64,000 nt of DNA, taken from the NCBI GenBank assembly GCA_934463165.1, contig CAKSJG010000001.1, positions 62,001 to 126,000 on the forward strand, given 5' to 3'. The notes beneath the pieces were generated by a model. The model was given only the letters and a program-made list of their open reading frames with translations, was not told the DNA's origin and did no database searches. Source of the stretch: an uncultured Clostridia bacterium (GTDB lineage Bacteria; Bacillota; Clostridia; UMGS1810). Made by a program: the position numbers and the translations under genes. Below, piece after piece: positions 9,515 through 18,264 of this stretch. The number at the start of each line of letters is the position of its first letter. The first letter of the stretch is position 1.

Positions 9515-10420
9515 ATGGCTAATATTACAGCTAAAGATGTTAAAGAATTAAGAGAAAGAACAGGCTGCGGTATGATGGACTGCAAGAAAGCACTTGTATC
9601 ATCCGACGGCGATATGGAAAAAGCTATAGAGCTTTTAAGAGAAAAAGGTCTTGCTGCTGTTGCTAAAAAAGCAGGCAGAATTGCTGCAGAAGGTGTTGTA
9701 AGATCTTATGTAAGTGAAGACGGCAAGGTCGGTTCTGTTATTGAAGTTAACTCCGAAACAGACTTTGTTGCGAAAAATACAGATTTTATCACATTTGTTG
9801 ATGCACTTGCAAAAATTGTTGCAGAGGCTGATCCCGCAGATGTTGATGCTCTTAAGGCTGTTAAATTTGATGACAATTTAACAGTTGAAGAAATGCTCAG
9901 AGAAAAAGTTCTTACAATCGGTGAGAACATAAACATAAGAAGATTTCAGAGATATGAAGGCGCTGTAAGTTCATATATCCACGGCGGCGGAAAAATCGGT
10001 GTTCTTGTTAACTTTAAGACAGATGCAGAACCCGAAAAAATAGCTGCTATGGCTAAAAATGTATGCATGCAGATCGCTTCCATGAGTCCGAGATATGCTT
10101 GTGAAGCCGATGTTCCCGCATCGGAAGTAGAAAAAGAAAAAGAAATTCTTACCCAGCAGGCTATTAACGAGGGCAAACCTGCAAATATTGCAGAAAAAAT
10201 GGTTGCCGGAAGAATCAAGAAATTCTTTAAAGAAATCTGCTTGCTTGATCAGGCATATATCCTTGATGGTGATATCAATGTTGCAAAATACATTGAAAAC
10301 ACTGCTGCTGAAATCGGAACTTCCGTTGAACTTGACAGCTTTGTAAGATTTGAAAAAGGCGAAGGTCTTGAAAAGAGAGAAGACAACTTTGCAGATGAAG
10401 TTGCAAGCATGATTAAATAA
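9515..10420 (+). CDS. tsf: Translation elongation factor Ts
   Basis: A 301-residue exchange factor that releases GDP from EF-Tu. It begins ITAKDVKELRERTGCGMMDC, the UBA-like domain, followed by KKALVSSDGDMEKAIELLRE. The core contains the two dimerization subdomains, with SETDFVAKN and SYIHGGGKIGVLV. GGGAGG lies before the ATG. A terminator follows at 10440-10486. Confidence 0.98.
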   Translation: MANITAKDVKELRERTGCGMMDCKKALVSSDGDMEKAIELLREKGLAAVAKKAGRIAAEGVVRSYVSEDGKVGSVIEVNSETDFVAKNTDFITFVDALAKIVAEADPADVDALKAVKFDDNLTVEEMLREKVLTIGENINIRRFQRYEGAVSSYIHGGGKIGVLVNFKTDAEPEKIAAMAKNVCMQIASMSPRYACEADVPASEVEKEKEILTQQAINEGKPANIAEKMVAGRIKKFFKEICLLDQAYILDGDINVAKYIENTAAEIGTSVELDSFVRFEKGEGLEKREDNFADEVASMIK

Positions 10421-10439
10421 TTTAATCTTTTTAAAGTTA

Positions 10440-10486
10440 AAGCATATCCGTTTACATTTATCTGTGTATTTACGGATATGCTTTTT
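10440..10486 (+). terminator. Terminator of rpsB-tsf
   Basis: Perfect 12-bp inverted repeat (10440-10451 with 10472-10483, loop 20) running into six T. Confidence 0.85.
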
Positions 10487-10521
10487 TGCTTTTATCGGAT
10501 TTACTGTGGAATTGTTTAAAA

Positions 10522-11805
10522 TCATGCAAGCTTATCAATGTTGTATCTGTAACCAACGTATGCCCAGTTTTGTGAAAATGGACGCATCAGGCTCCAATAC
10601 CCGCTTCCTTTAAGTTTCAGCTCGTCAATCAGTCCGTATTTTGCAACGATGCTTCTTATGTCTTCAAACCAAACCTCATGCTTCGTTCTGTCCTGTGCTG
10701 TGTAATTAAAATAAGGCGATTGTGTCGTTTCATCAAATTTTATTACGGCACCGTTATCAGCTGCAATTCTAATTGCCTGTTCATTTCCGATTACCGTAGC
10801 TCTTGATTTTCCTTTTTCGTACGGAAGCTTCCAGTTATATCCGTAATTCGGTATACCCATATAAATTTTAGAATTGCTTATCCTGCTTACGGCATATTCC
10901 ATTACTTTTCTTACCTGATTGATAGGACTTACAGCCATAGGCTCACTGTATGTATACCCCCATTCATAAGACATTACAAGAACAGTATTAGCCGCATTGC
11001 CGAGCTCTTTATAATTGTGTCCTTCATAGAGAGTTCCTTGTTGGTCATCGCTTGTTTTTGGTGCAAGGTCAACATTTACGGTATATCCGACGGCGTTCAG
11101 TTGCTGTGTAGCGTTTCTGACAAATTCAACGAAAACCTCACTGTCCTCGGGATTTATATATTCAAAATCAATGTCTAAACCCAAAAATCCTTTTTCGTTC
11201 ATTGTTTCAATGATTTTTCCGATGATTTTATCCTGCAGTTCCTTATTGTTAAATACCGTTGATGCTGTTTCCGAATTAAAGCTTCCTCTTTCATCTATGG
11301 ATGATATCAGCATAAATGGAGCACATTTATACATATATAATGTATTTATCACATGTGAATCTCTGATTTCTATAAGTTTTCCGTCATCTGTAAAGCCATA
11401 GCTGAATATAGCGCATCCTGACAGAAACGGTGTCTTATGACTCAATACGGTTTCATCAACATTGGTATATGCATATCCGTATATATACAGCCCTGTTCTT
11501 GCTTCATCCTTAAATTTGATTGTTATTTGCTGTCCGACAATAAGATTCTGTTCATAAACAATTGAAGGATTTTTTTGTATCAGATCAATAACCGTTGTGT
11601 CAAATTTTGCAGCAATTGATGTAAGGGTATCGCCCTCTCTTACGGTGTATATGATTTCCGGTTCAAGAATTATAAGTGCCTGACCCTCAACCAGTGAAGA
11701 CAGTCCGTACAGACCGTTGTCTGATATTATCCTTTCCGGTGAAACATTATACATCTGTGAAATTGACCAAACCGTGTCTCCTTTTTTGACAATGTGAATA
11801 ATCAC
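10522..11805 (-). CDS. LysM-GH18 glycosidase, spore germination type (YaaH/SleL-like)
   Basis: A 427-residue peptidoglycan hydrolase. The GTG at 11805 is preferred: GGAGG ends 8 bases before it, and the protein then begins directly with the first LysM. An ATG at 11820 lacks a ribosome binding site. Two LysM repeats (HIVKKGDTVWSISQMYNV; YTVREGDTLTSIAAKFDT) are followed by a GH18 barrel with the catalytic signature GLDIDFEYI, where Glu is the acid/base. The layout matches YaaH/SleL cortex N-acetylglucosaminidases. No signal peptide is visible, as in several spore-coat members. Divergent from an amidase gene. Confidence 0.9.
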   Translation of the reverse strand: MIIHIVKKGDTVWSISQMYNVSPERIISDNGLYGLSSLVEGQALIILEPEIIYTVREGDTLTSIAAKFDTTVIDLIQKNPSIVYEQNLIVGQQITIKFKDEARTGLYIYGYAYTNVDETVLSHKTPFLSGCAIFSYGFTDDGKLIEIRDSHVINTLYMYKCAPFMLISSIDERGSFNSETASTVFNNKELQDKIIGKIIETMNEKGFLGLDIDFEYINPEDSEVFVEFVRNATQQLNAVGYTVNVDLAPKTSDDQQGTLYEGHNYKELGNAANTVLVMSYEWGYTYSEPMAVSPINQVRKVMEYAVSRISNSKIYMGIPNYGYNWKLPYEKGKSRATVIGNEQAIRIAADNGAVIKFDETTQSPYFNYTAQDRTKHEVWFEDIRSIVAKYGLIDELKLKGSGYWSLMRPFSQNWAYVGYRYNIDKLA

Positions 11806-11912
11806 AGGTAAAACCTCCATGTGTAAATATTACTTATTGCTATATTATATTTTTCGTTTCGCTCTTTATGAACATTTTAATTAAATAATTCATATTATTA
11901 ATATATAATATC

Positions 11913-11926
11913 GGCACCTTGGTGTC
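11913..11926. repeat. Small dyad upstream of the amidase gene
   Basis: GGCACC and GGTGTC arms around two bases, with a -10-like TATAAT at 11904-11909 just upstream. Could be an operator near the transcription start; no partner is known. Confidence 0.25.
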
Positions 11927-11944
11927 AAAGAATAGGGGATTTTT

Positions 11945-12514
11945 ATGGCTATAAAAATATTTATTGATCAGGGGCATAATCCGTCCGGTGTAAACGGCGG
12001 TGCGGAGGGAAACGGTCTTGTTGAACAGAATATTACATATATTGTCGGGAAGTATCTGTATGATCTACTAACGGCAAACGGTAATTTTTCTGCAAAGCTT
12101 TCGCGTGAAACGGCGGATCAGGTTCTCGGTAACAGCAACGCAACAAGTCTGTATGCCAGAACATCCGCCGCCAATGCATGGGGAGCTGACTATTTTATAA
12201 GTATTCATGTTAATTCCTCGGTCAATCCTGCGGCAAACGGCACCGAAGGATATGTATATGCCGAAAAAACAGAGTCATACTACCTTGCCGAAAATATGGT
12301 TAATGCTGTTTGTGAAAGAATGGGAACGGCAAACAGAGGAGTTTTTACAAGGCCGTCGCTGTATGTTCTCAGAAGAACAAACATGCCGTCTGTTCTGATG
12401 GAGCTTGCTTATATCTCAAACTATGACGATGCCGAAAAATTAAGATACGACCCTTACGGATTTGCATTCGGAATGTATATGGGAATATTAAGATTTTTCG
12501 GAATGAATGCGTAG
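11945..12514 (+). CDS. N-acetylmuramoyl-L-alanine amidase (Amidase_3)
   Basis: A 189-residue zinc amidase that cuts the bond between muramic acid and the stem peptide. It consists of the catalytic domain alone. Motifs in order: DQGHNP (zinc His), GLVEQNI (zinc Glu), FISIHVNSS (zinc His) and MELAYISN (catalytic Glu). There is no signal peptide and no cell-wall-binding repeat, so export, or action on the spore, needs another route. It is divergent from the GH18/LysM gene at 10522-11805, and the two may act together on cortex or mother-cell wall. Confidence 0.92.
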   Translation: MAIKIFIDQGHNPSGVNGGAEGNGLVEQNITYIVGKYLYDLLTANGNFSAKLSRETADQVLGNSNATSLYARTSAANAWGADYFISIHVNSSVNPAANGTEGYVYAEKTESYYLAENMVNAVCERMGTANRGVFTRPSLYVLRRTNMPSVLMELAYISNYDDAEKLRYDPYGFAFGMYMGILRFFGMNA

Positions 12515-12608
12515 ATAAAAAGTGTATCTTAAATAGTCGTATATTTAAAGTTATTAACAAAAAAACGAACTTTTTTAATAATTTTTTTAACTTTTAAATA
12601 AAAAACTA

Positions 12609-12637
12609 TTGCATTATTTTTAAATTAGTGATATAAT
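12609..12637 (+). promoter_or_regulatory. Putative sigma-A promoter of the binding-protein gene
   Basis: TTGCAT (12609-12614), 17-base spacer, TATAAT (12632-12637). It leaves a leader of about 120 bases that contains a 12-bp palindrome (12685-12696). Confidence 0.6.
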
Positions 12638-12684
12638 TCCATTGTGTATATATAGTTTTTGATAAGAATTGCACAAAACTGCTT

Positions 12685-12696
12685 TTTGATATCAAA
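12685..12696. promoter_or_regulatory. 12-bp palindrome in the binding-protein leader
   Basis: Perfect palindrome TTTGATATCAAA about 45 bases downstream of the predicted transcription start. The nine bases TTTTTGATA also occur once about 27 bases upstream. It may be an operator; this is inference. Confidence 0.3.
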
Positions 12697-12765
12697 TAAA
12701 TAAGGTATATACGCTTTGTAAGAGGCTGCTTAATGCAGTAAAAAACAATATACGGAGGTAATTTT

Positions 12766-14379
12766 ATGAAAAAGGCAACAAAGGTTATCGCATCGGTTGC
12801 CGCTATCGGAATCTTAGCCGGTTCTGTGTGCGGTTGCTCGGGCGATAAAAAGTCTACAAGCGACGTTATTAAAAATCAAAAAGACGTCAAAGATTTTGAA
12901 ATGTGGGCAATTATGGACAGTGCTTCGACGCAGACGCTAAGTTCCTACAACGACATGCTTATGTACCAGAAGATGAACGAAGCAACCGGTATAAATGTTA
13001 AATTCATTCATCCTGTTGCAGGTTCCGACGGTAGTGAAGCATTCAACACACTTATGGCATCCGGTAAGCTTCCCGACATGATTGAGGTTGGCTGGAGCTC
13101 ATATGACGGCGGCGCAGAAGCTGCTATTGAAGACGGTGTTATTATTGCTCTCAATGATTATCTTGAGGAATATGCACCGAATTACTACGATTACGTAGAA
13201 GGTAAGAAAAATAAAGAAAATGATGGACTTTATGGACGTCAGGCAATGACCGACAGCGGTAACTTCTATGGATTTAAAGCTCTTGACATTGACACAACAA
13301 GAGGTTTCACAGGTATTTATATCAGAAAAGACCTTCTTGATCAATGGGGTCTTGATGTTCCCGAAACTCTTGACGATTGGAACAAGGTTTTAGAGACAGC
13401 AAAGGAAAAAGGTATTGAAAAGCCGATTACATGTAACAACTCTTTTGCATTTTCTAACAGCACTAACTTTTTCAACACCATATACAATGTAGGTAAGAGC
13501 TTTTATCTTGACGGCGGCAAAGTTAAATTTGCTCCGTATGAAGACGGCTTCAAAGATTATACAAAGCTTATTGCAGACTGGTTTGCAAAAGGCTATATTG
13601 ATCCCGGCTTCGTTACAAATACTACTACCGAAATTGAAGGTAATATGGCAAATAACATTTCCATTGCTTCAATCGGCTCGGTAGGTGCAAGCATAGGTAA
13701 GATCATTCCGGCAGCAAGAGTAAACAACCCTGATTTTTCACTTGTTGCTTGCCCGTATCCGGTTGCTAAAAAAGGTGATAAGCCGATTCTCCAGGAACTC
13801 CACGGCGAAGCAAATGATCCTGCAATCGCTATCACAAAGAGCTGCGGTAACTACGGCAACGCTATGAAGTGGTGTGACTATCTCTACAGTGAAGAGGGCA
13901 GAATCCTTAAAATCTTCGGTGTAGAAGGAGATACATATACAAAAGAAAACGGTCATTATGTATATACTGACAAGATTAAGAACTTTGAATCTGTAGGTGC
14001 GTCTTCAATCAACGGTGCTCTCTATAAGTTCATGCGTCCGGCAAATGCTCCGGGACTTAACCAGGATGATGATTATCTCAACGGATATTATCAGTATGAT
14101 GAGCAAAAAGATGCCATCAAGGTTTGGAACGAAGCAGTTGATGAAGCAAGAAAGCATGTTCTTCCGCCTGTAACATATACAGCTGACGAGCAGAATGAAC
14201 TTACCGAAATCAAGGAACTCGGTGAAGCTAACCTCAATGCCGGTCTTACCGATATTATCAGAGGTAAAAAAGATATAAGCGAATATGATTCACTCATTAA
14301 AGCTGCAAAAGAAGCAGGTTATGACAGAGCCCTTGAAATTAATCAGGATGCATACGAAAGATATTTGGCAAGAAAGTAA
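12766..14379 (+). CDS. Extracellular solute-binding lipoprotein (family 1, LplA-like)
   Basis: A 537-residue lipoprotein. The signal peptide is about 22 residues (MKKATKVIASVAAIGILAGS) and the lipobox has the acylated Cys in CGCSGDKK. The mature part resembles the large LplA/YtcQ-type sugar-binding proteins of CUT1 ABC importers (GLDVPETLDDWNKVLETAKE, and a late SEEGRILKIFGVEG). Such genes normally sit beside two permease genes; here none is present on either side, and the gene has its own promoter and terminator. The permease may be elsewhere, or the protein may act as a sensor. The ligand is not predictable. Confidence 0.88.
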   Translation: MKKATKVIASVAAIGILAGSVCGCSGDKKSTSDVIKNQKDVKDFEMWAIMDSASTQTLSSYNDMLMYQKMNEATGINVKFIHPVAGSDGSEAFNTLMASGKLPDMIEVGWSSYDGGAEAAIEDGVIIALNDYLEEYAPNYYDYVEGKKNKENDGLYGRQAMTDSGNFYGFKALDIDTTRGFTGIYIRKDLLDQWGLDVPETLDDWNKVLETAKEKGIEKPITCNNSFAFSNSTNFFNTIYNVGKSFYLDGGKVKFAPYEDGFKDYTKLIADWFAKGYIDPGFVTNTTTEIEGNMANNISIASIGSVGASIGKIIPAARVNNPDFSLVACPYPVAKKGDKPILQELHGEANDPAIAITKSCGNYGNAMKWCDYLYSEEGRILKIFGVEGDTYTKENGHYVYTDKIKNFESVGASSINGALYKFMRPANAPGLNQDDDYLNGYYQYDEQKDAIKVWNEAVDEARKHVLPPVTYTADEQNELTEIKELGEANLNAGLTDIIRGKKDISEYDSLIKAAKEAGYDRALEINQDAYERYLARK

Positions 14380-14406
14380 GCCGCAAATATCTTGAATTTC
14401 TAAAAA

Positions 14407-14440
14407 AAATCTCCGATATTTATTTATCGGAGATTTTTTT
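14407..14440 (+). terminator. Terminator of the binding-protein gene
   Basis: Perfect 12-bp stem (14407-14418 with 14425-14436, loop 6) followed by T. Confidence 0.85.
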
Positions 14441-14520
14441 CGTAATGTGATGTATAAAATTTAAAATGTTGTTGAAAATTATTTTGTTTTGTTGTATAAT
14501 ATCATAGGAGGCGATATAAC

Positions 14521-15273
14521 GTGATAGCTGTTGTGACCGGCGCAAGCTCCGGAATAGGCTGCGAGTTTGCAAAAACACTTTGTGCAATGGGTTATACTGT
14601 ATACGGTGTTGCCAGAAGAGAAGAACGTCTTTTAAAGCTTTCCGATGAAACAGGAGGAAATGTAATTCCGATGGTTTTTGACCTTTCATCCGAAGCAGAC
14701 TGCTTTAAATTGTATAATCAACTTAAAGACAAAAAAATTGATTTACTGATTAATAATGCCGGGTTCGGATTGTTCGGGAATTTTTCCGATACTCCGCTTG
14801 AACGCGAAATGGAAATGATTGATGTTAATGTGCGGAGCGTTCATATTTTGACAAAGTTATTTGCGCGTAAATTTTTAAATGACGGCAGCGGCAGGATTTT
14901 GAACGTTGCGTCATCTGCAGGATTTATGATGGGCCCTTTGCTTTCGGCATATTATGCTTCAAAAGCATATGTTCTTCGCCTCAGCGAAGCTGTTGATGAA
15001 GAATTGAAGCGACGCAACAAAAATGTAAGAGTTTCTGTTTTGTGCCCCGGTCCCGTTAAGACCGAATTTGACTCTGTCGCAAATGTAAGCTTCAGTCTTA
15101 AAGGGTTGGAAAGTCAATATGTTGCATCATATGCTTTAAAAAAGATGTTTGCGGGCAAAAGAGTTATTATACCGGGATTCACGGTAAAGCTGCTTGTGTT
15201 TCTTTCACGTTTCGTACCCGAAGGTATATTATCCAAAATAACATATCATATTCAGAAGAAGAAAGATAAATAA
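14521..15273 (+). CDS. SDR-family oxidoreductase (DltE/YqjQ-like)
   Basis: A 250-residue short-chain dehydrogenase. It starts at GTG with AGGAGG upstream. The nucleotide-binding TGASSGIG is at the extreme N-terminus, followed by NNAGFG, catalytic Ser in NVASSAGF and YYASKAYV (Tyr and Lys). The C-terminal part (LCPGPVKTEF, then a hydrophobic FTVKLLVFLSRFVP) is typical of the membrane-associated DltE/YqjQ branch. The substrate is unknown. It is 19 bases before trmK and probably shares its transcript. Confidence 0.85.
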   Translation: MIAVVTGASSGIGCEFAKTLCAMGYTVYGVARREERLLKLSDETGGNVIPMVFDLSSEADCFKLYNQLKDKKIDLLINNAGFGLFGNFSDTPLEREMEMIDVNVRSVHILTKLFARKFLNDGSGRILNVASSAGFMMGPLLSAYYASKAYVLRLSEAVDEELKRRNKNVRVSVLCPGPVKTEFDSVANVSFSLKGLESQYVASYALKKMFAGKRVIIPGFTVKLLVFLSRFVPEGILSKITYHIQKKKDK

Positions 15274-15292
15274 AAATAATTTTGAGGTAATA

Positions 15293-15973
15293 ATGGAAAT
15301 AAGACCAAGACTTAAGAAAATTGCAGAGCTGATTCCCGTTGGTTGTACATTGGCAGATATAGGTACCGATCATGCTTATTTGCCGGTTTATTGCTTTCAG
15401 AACGGTATTATTAAATCAGCTATAGCTATGGATATTAATCCTATGCCGCTTGAAAGGGCCGAAAATCATTTGATAAAATACGGTTTCTTAAAAAAATGTG
15501 AGCTGCGTCTTTCGGACGGACTCAGAGAACTTAAAAGAGGAGAGACGGATGTCATTGTTATTGCGGGAATGGGCGGAATACTTATAAAAAACATTTTAAG
15601 CTCCTCATCGGATATTATTGCAGATGACACATTGCTGATTCTCCAACCTATGACAGCGCCGGTTGAACTTCGCCGATTTATTTTTGAAAACGGTATGATT
15701 GTTGACAATGAATACGTTGTACGGGAAGAAAATAAATACTATAATATATTAGAAGTCAGAAAAGGCAAAACCATAATTGATGATGAGACGCTGTATATAG
15801 GTAAAAATCTCCGCAAAAACAGCAGTGAATGTTATTTTGATTATTTAAGGTATAAGGCAGGAGTCTGTAAAAAAATAATTGACGGCATGGACAAATCGTT
15901 TTCTATGGATATACGGTTATATGAAAAATGCGAACATGAATATAAAATTTATTTACAATATTTGAAAGGGTGA
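15293..15973 (+). CDS. trmK: tRNA (adenine(22)-N1)-methyltransferase TrmK
   Basis: A 226-residue SAM-dependent methyltransferase that makes m1A22 in tRNA. It begins RPRLKKIAELIPVGCTLADI, with the SAM-binding motif DIGTDHAYLP, then IAMDINPMPLERA and the catalytic-loop motif IAGMGG. The C-terminal helical domain is as in the family. The gene precedes the Nif3-like gene with a 4-base gap, a common pair in Firmicutes. Confidence 0.94.
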   Translation: MEIRPRLKKIAELIPVGCTLADIGTDHAYLPVYCFQNGIIKSAIAMDINPMPLERAENHLIKYGFLKKCELRLSDGLRELKRGETDVIVIAGMGGILIKNILSSSSDIIADDTLLILQPMTAPVELRRFIFENGMIVDNEYVVREENKYYNILEVRKGKTIIDDETLYIGKNLRKNSSECYFDYLRYKAGVCKKIIDGMDKSFSMDIRLYEKCEHEYKIYLQYLKG

Positions 15974-15977
15974 AAAT

Positions 15978-16787
15978 ATGACCTCGGTATGTGATATTTA
16001 TAAATATTTGGAAGATTATGCTCCGAATTATCTTGCTTTTGAAAGAGATAATGTTGGTCTTATTGTCGGCAGAGCCGATAAAAAGGTAAACAAGGTTCTG
16101 CTTACTCTTGACGTTGATGAGAACGTTGCTGACGAAGCCGTTGAAAAAGGATGTGATATGATAATATCTCATCATCCGCTGATGTTTAATCCTATTAAGC
16201 GGTTAACATCCGAATCACCAATGCAGCGTGCAATTATGACACTTATCTCAAATGATATTCCCCTTTTTTCTGCTCATACAAATCTTGATTGTGTTCATGG
16301 CGGACTGAATGATTACCTTGCCGAAAAGCTCGGAATTGTCTCAAAATCTGTTGTAGAGGTCTGCGGCGAATATAAAGGTCATGAATACGGGTTCGGAAGA
16401 GTGGGAGAGATACCTGCGGAACTCACACTGAAAGATATGATAGAAAATGTTATCGACAGTCTGAAAATAAGCGGTGTGAAATATGTCGGTGAACTTAATA
16501 AAAAAGTTAAAAAAATCGTTGTGAATTGCGGCGGCGGTGCCGATGAAATGAATTGGTGCATCAATAATAATGTTGATCTTTTTATAACGGGTGATGTTAA
16601 ATACAACCCTGCGCGCGATGCATATGAAAACGGAATGTACGTGATAGATGCGGGACATTTCGAGACGGAGTATATTGTAAAAGAACTTTTTGAAAAAATA
16701 CTCTCTGAAAAATTCAGTGATGTTGAATTTATAAAATCAGAAGAGAATAAAGCAGTGTTTAATTATTATTGTAAAGATAACGATTAA
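15978..16787 (+). CDS. Nif3-like dinuclear metal-centre protein (YqfO family)
   Basis: A 269-residue protein of the Nif3 family, annotated in databases as GTP cyclohydrolase 1 type 2 homologue, although that activity is not established for most members. Metal ligands appear in MIISHHPLMF, SAHTNLD and DAGHFETE. The long PII-like insertion found in YqfO is absent or much reduced. Partnered with trmK. Confidence 0.9.
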   Translation: MTSVCDIYKYLEDYAPNYLAFERDNVGLIVGRADKKVNKVLLTLDVDENVADEAVEKGCDMIISHHPLMFNPIKRLTSESPMQRAIMTLISNDIPLFSAHTNLDCVHGGLNDYLAEKLGIVSKSVVEVCGEYKGHEYGFGRVGEIPAELTLKDMIENVIDSLKISGVKYVGELNKKVKKIVVNCGGGADEMNWCINNNVDLFITGDVKYNPARDAYENGMYVIDAGHFETEYIVKELFEKILSEKFSDVEFIKSEENKAVFNYYCKDND

Positions 16788-16823
16788 AATATAATACTAT
16801 TGATTAAGAATGAGGTGCAACTG

Positions 16824-18212
16824 ATGAATAAAGATGTAGTTATTGTAGGAGCAGGTCCGGCAGGAATTTTTACTGCTCTTGAGATGTTGAAAAACAATTC
16901 GGATAAAAATATTCTTATTGTTGAAAAAGGACAGTCGGTAGAAAAAAGACACTGTCCTAAATCAAAAACAAAAAAATGTATGTCATGTAAACCGTATTGT
17001 CATATAACGACAGGTTTTTCGGGAGCAGGAGCGTTTTCGGACGGCAAACTGTCACTTTCTTATGAGGTCGGCGGTGATCTTCCGAGTCTTATCGGTGCCG
17101 AAAAAGCGCAGGAAACCATTGATTATACCGATAAGATATATCTTGATTTCGGTGCTGACTCTCACATAGAGGGAATAGGCAACAGCGAAGAAGTCAGAAA
17201 TATTCGCAGACGTGCAATTAAGGCGGGTCTCAAGCTTGTTGACTGTCCGATAAGACATCTTGGAACCGAAAAAGCACAGGTACTTTATTATGAAATAGAA
17301 AAATATTTACTTTCTCACGGTGTTGAAATCCTTTTTGGGTATGAATGCACAAATATAGTGCTTGAAAATGATGAGTGCAAGGGTGTCATAATAGAGAAAA
17401 ACGGCGAAAAGGAAACAATTTATGCCGATAACAGTGTAATAGCAACAGGCAGAAGGGGTGCTGAATGGCTTGAAAAAATATGCAGTCAGCATCACATTGC
17501 TCATAAACCCGGCACGGTAGATATCGGTGTCAGAGTAGAGGTAAGAAGCGAAATAATGGAAAAGGTTAATGAGGTTCTTTATGAATCCAAACTCATAGGA
17601 TATCCTGCTCCGTTTAAAAATAAGGTCAGAACATTCTGCCAGAATCCTGGCGGATTTGTCAGCCAGGAAAACTATGACAATGATCTTGCGGTTGTAAACG
17701 GTCATTCATATAAGGAATTAAAATCTGAAAACACCAATCTTGCAATACTCTGTTCTCATAATTTCAGTGAGCCGTTTAATGAGCCCATTGCTTACGCTCA
17801 AAAGGTTGGAGAACTTACAAATATGCTTGCCGCAGGCAGAATACTTGTTCAGCGTTTCGGAGATATCCTTGACGGAAAAAGAACATGGACTCATGAACTT
17901 TTGCAATCGAACTTAAAACCGACTCTTCCGGATGCAGTAGCAGGTGATATCACGTCTGCAATGCCGTACCGTGCAATGATTAATATAATTAACTTTATAA
18001 AGGCTATGGATGAAGTTGTGCCCGGATTTGCATCAAACGAAACACTTCTTTATTCTCCGGAGCTTAAGTTTTACAGTAACTGCATAAAGATGGATGAACA
18101 TTTCAATACAAATATTAAGGGTCTTCACTGTCTTGGCGATTCAAGCGGTTGGACAAGAGGACTTATGATGGCATCGGTAATGGGTGTTCTCATGGGACGC
18201 GAGCTTTCATAA
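16824..18212 (+). CDS. FAD-dependent oxidoreductase
   Basis: A 462-residue flavoprotein. The ATG at 16824 is preferred because GAGGTG lies 7 bases upstream; it also places the dinucleotide fold VVIVGAGPAGIFTALEML at the N-terminus. A cysteine-rich insert (CPKSKTKKCMSCKPYC) precedes a glycine-rich FSGAGAFSDGK, and a second cofactor motif, SVIATGRRGAEW, occurs mid-protein. The C-terminus has GLHCLGDSSGWTRG. This pattern belongs to the uncharacterised dehydrogenase family (COG2509-type). The insert could hold metal. The reaction is unknown. Confidence 0.85.
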   Translation: MNKDVVIVGAGPAGIFTALEMLKNNSDKNILIVEKGQSVEKRHCPKSKTKKCMSCKPYCHITTGFSGAGAFSDGKLSLSYEVGGDLPSLIGAEKAQETIDYTDKIYLDFGADSHIEGIGNSEEVRNIRRRAIKAGLKLVDCPIRHLGTEKAQVLYYEIEKYLLSHGVEILFGYECTNIVLENDECKGVIIEKNGEKETIYADNSVIATGRRGAEWLEKICSQHHIAHKPGTVDIGVRVEVRSEIMEKVNEVLYESKLIGYPAPFKNKVRTFCQNPGGFVSQENYDNDLAVVNGHSYKELKSENTNLAILCSHNFSEPFNEPIAYAQKVGELTNMLAAGRILVQRFGDILDGKRTWTHELLQSNLKPTLPDAVAGDITSAMPYRAMINIINFIKAMDEVVPGFASNETLLYSPELKFYSNCIKMDEHFNTNIKGLHCLGDSSGWTRGLMMASVMGVLMGRELS

Positions 18213-18225
18213 TCGATTATTATAC

Positions 18226-18264
18226 AAAAAAGCATTTGCAATCATTGATTGCAAATGCTTTTTT
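18226..18264. terminator. Bidirectional terminator between convergent genes
   Basis: Perfect 18-bp inverted repeat (18226-18243 with 18247-18264) with A on one side and T on the other, so it can serve both the FAD gene and the anti-sigma gene. It overlaps the stop codon of the latter. Confidence 0.88.

Noticed and set aside
9971..10525. A 184-codon open frame opposite tsf.
   Set aside because: It lies almost wholly antisense to a well-supported tsf gene, has a low-complexity Phe/Lys-rich product and no ribosome binding site of note.
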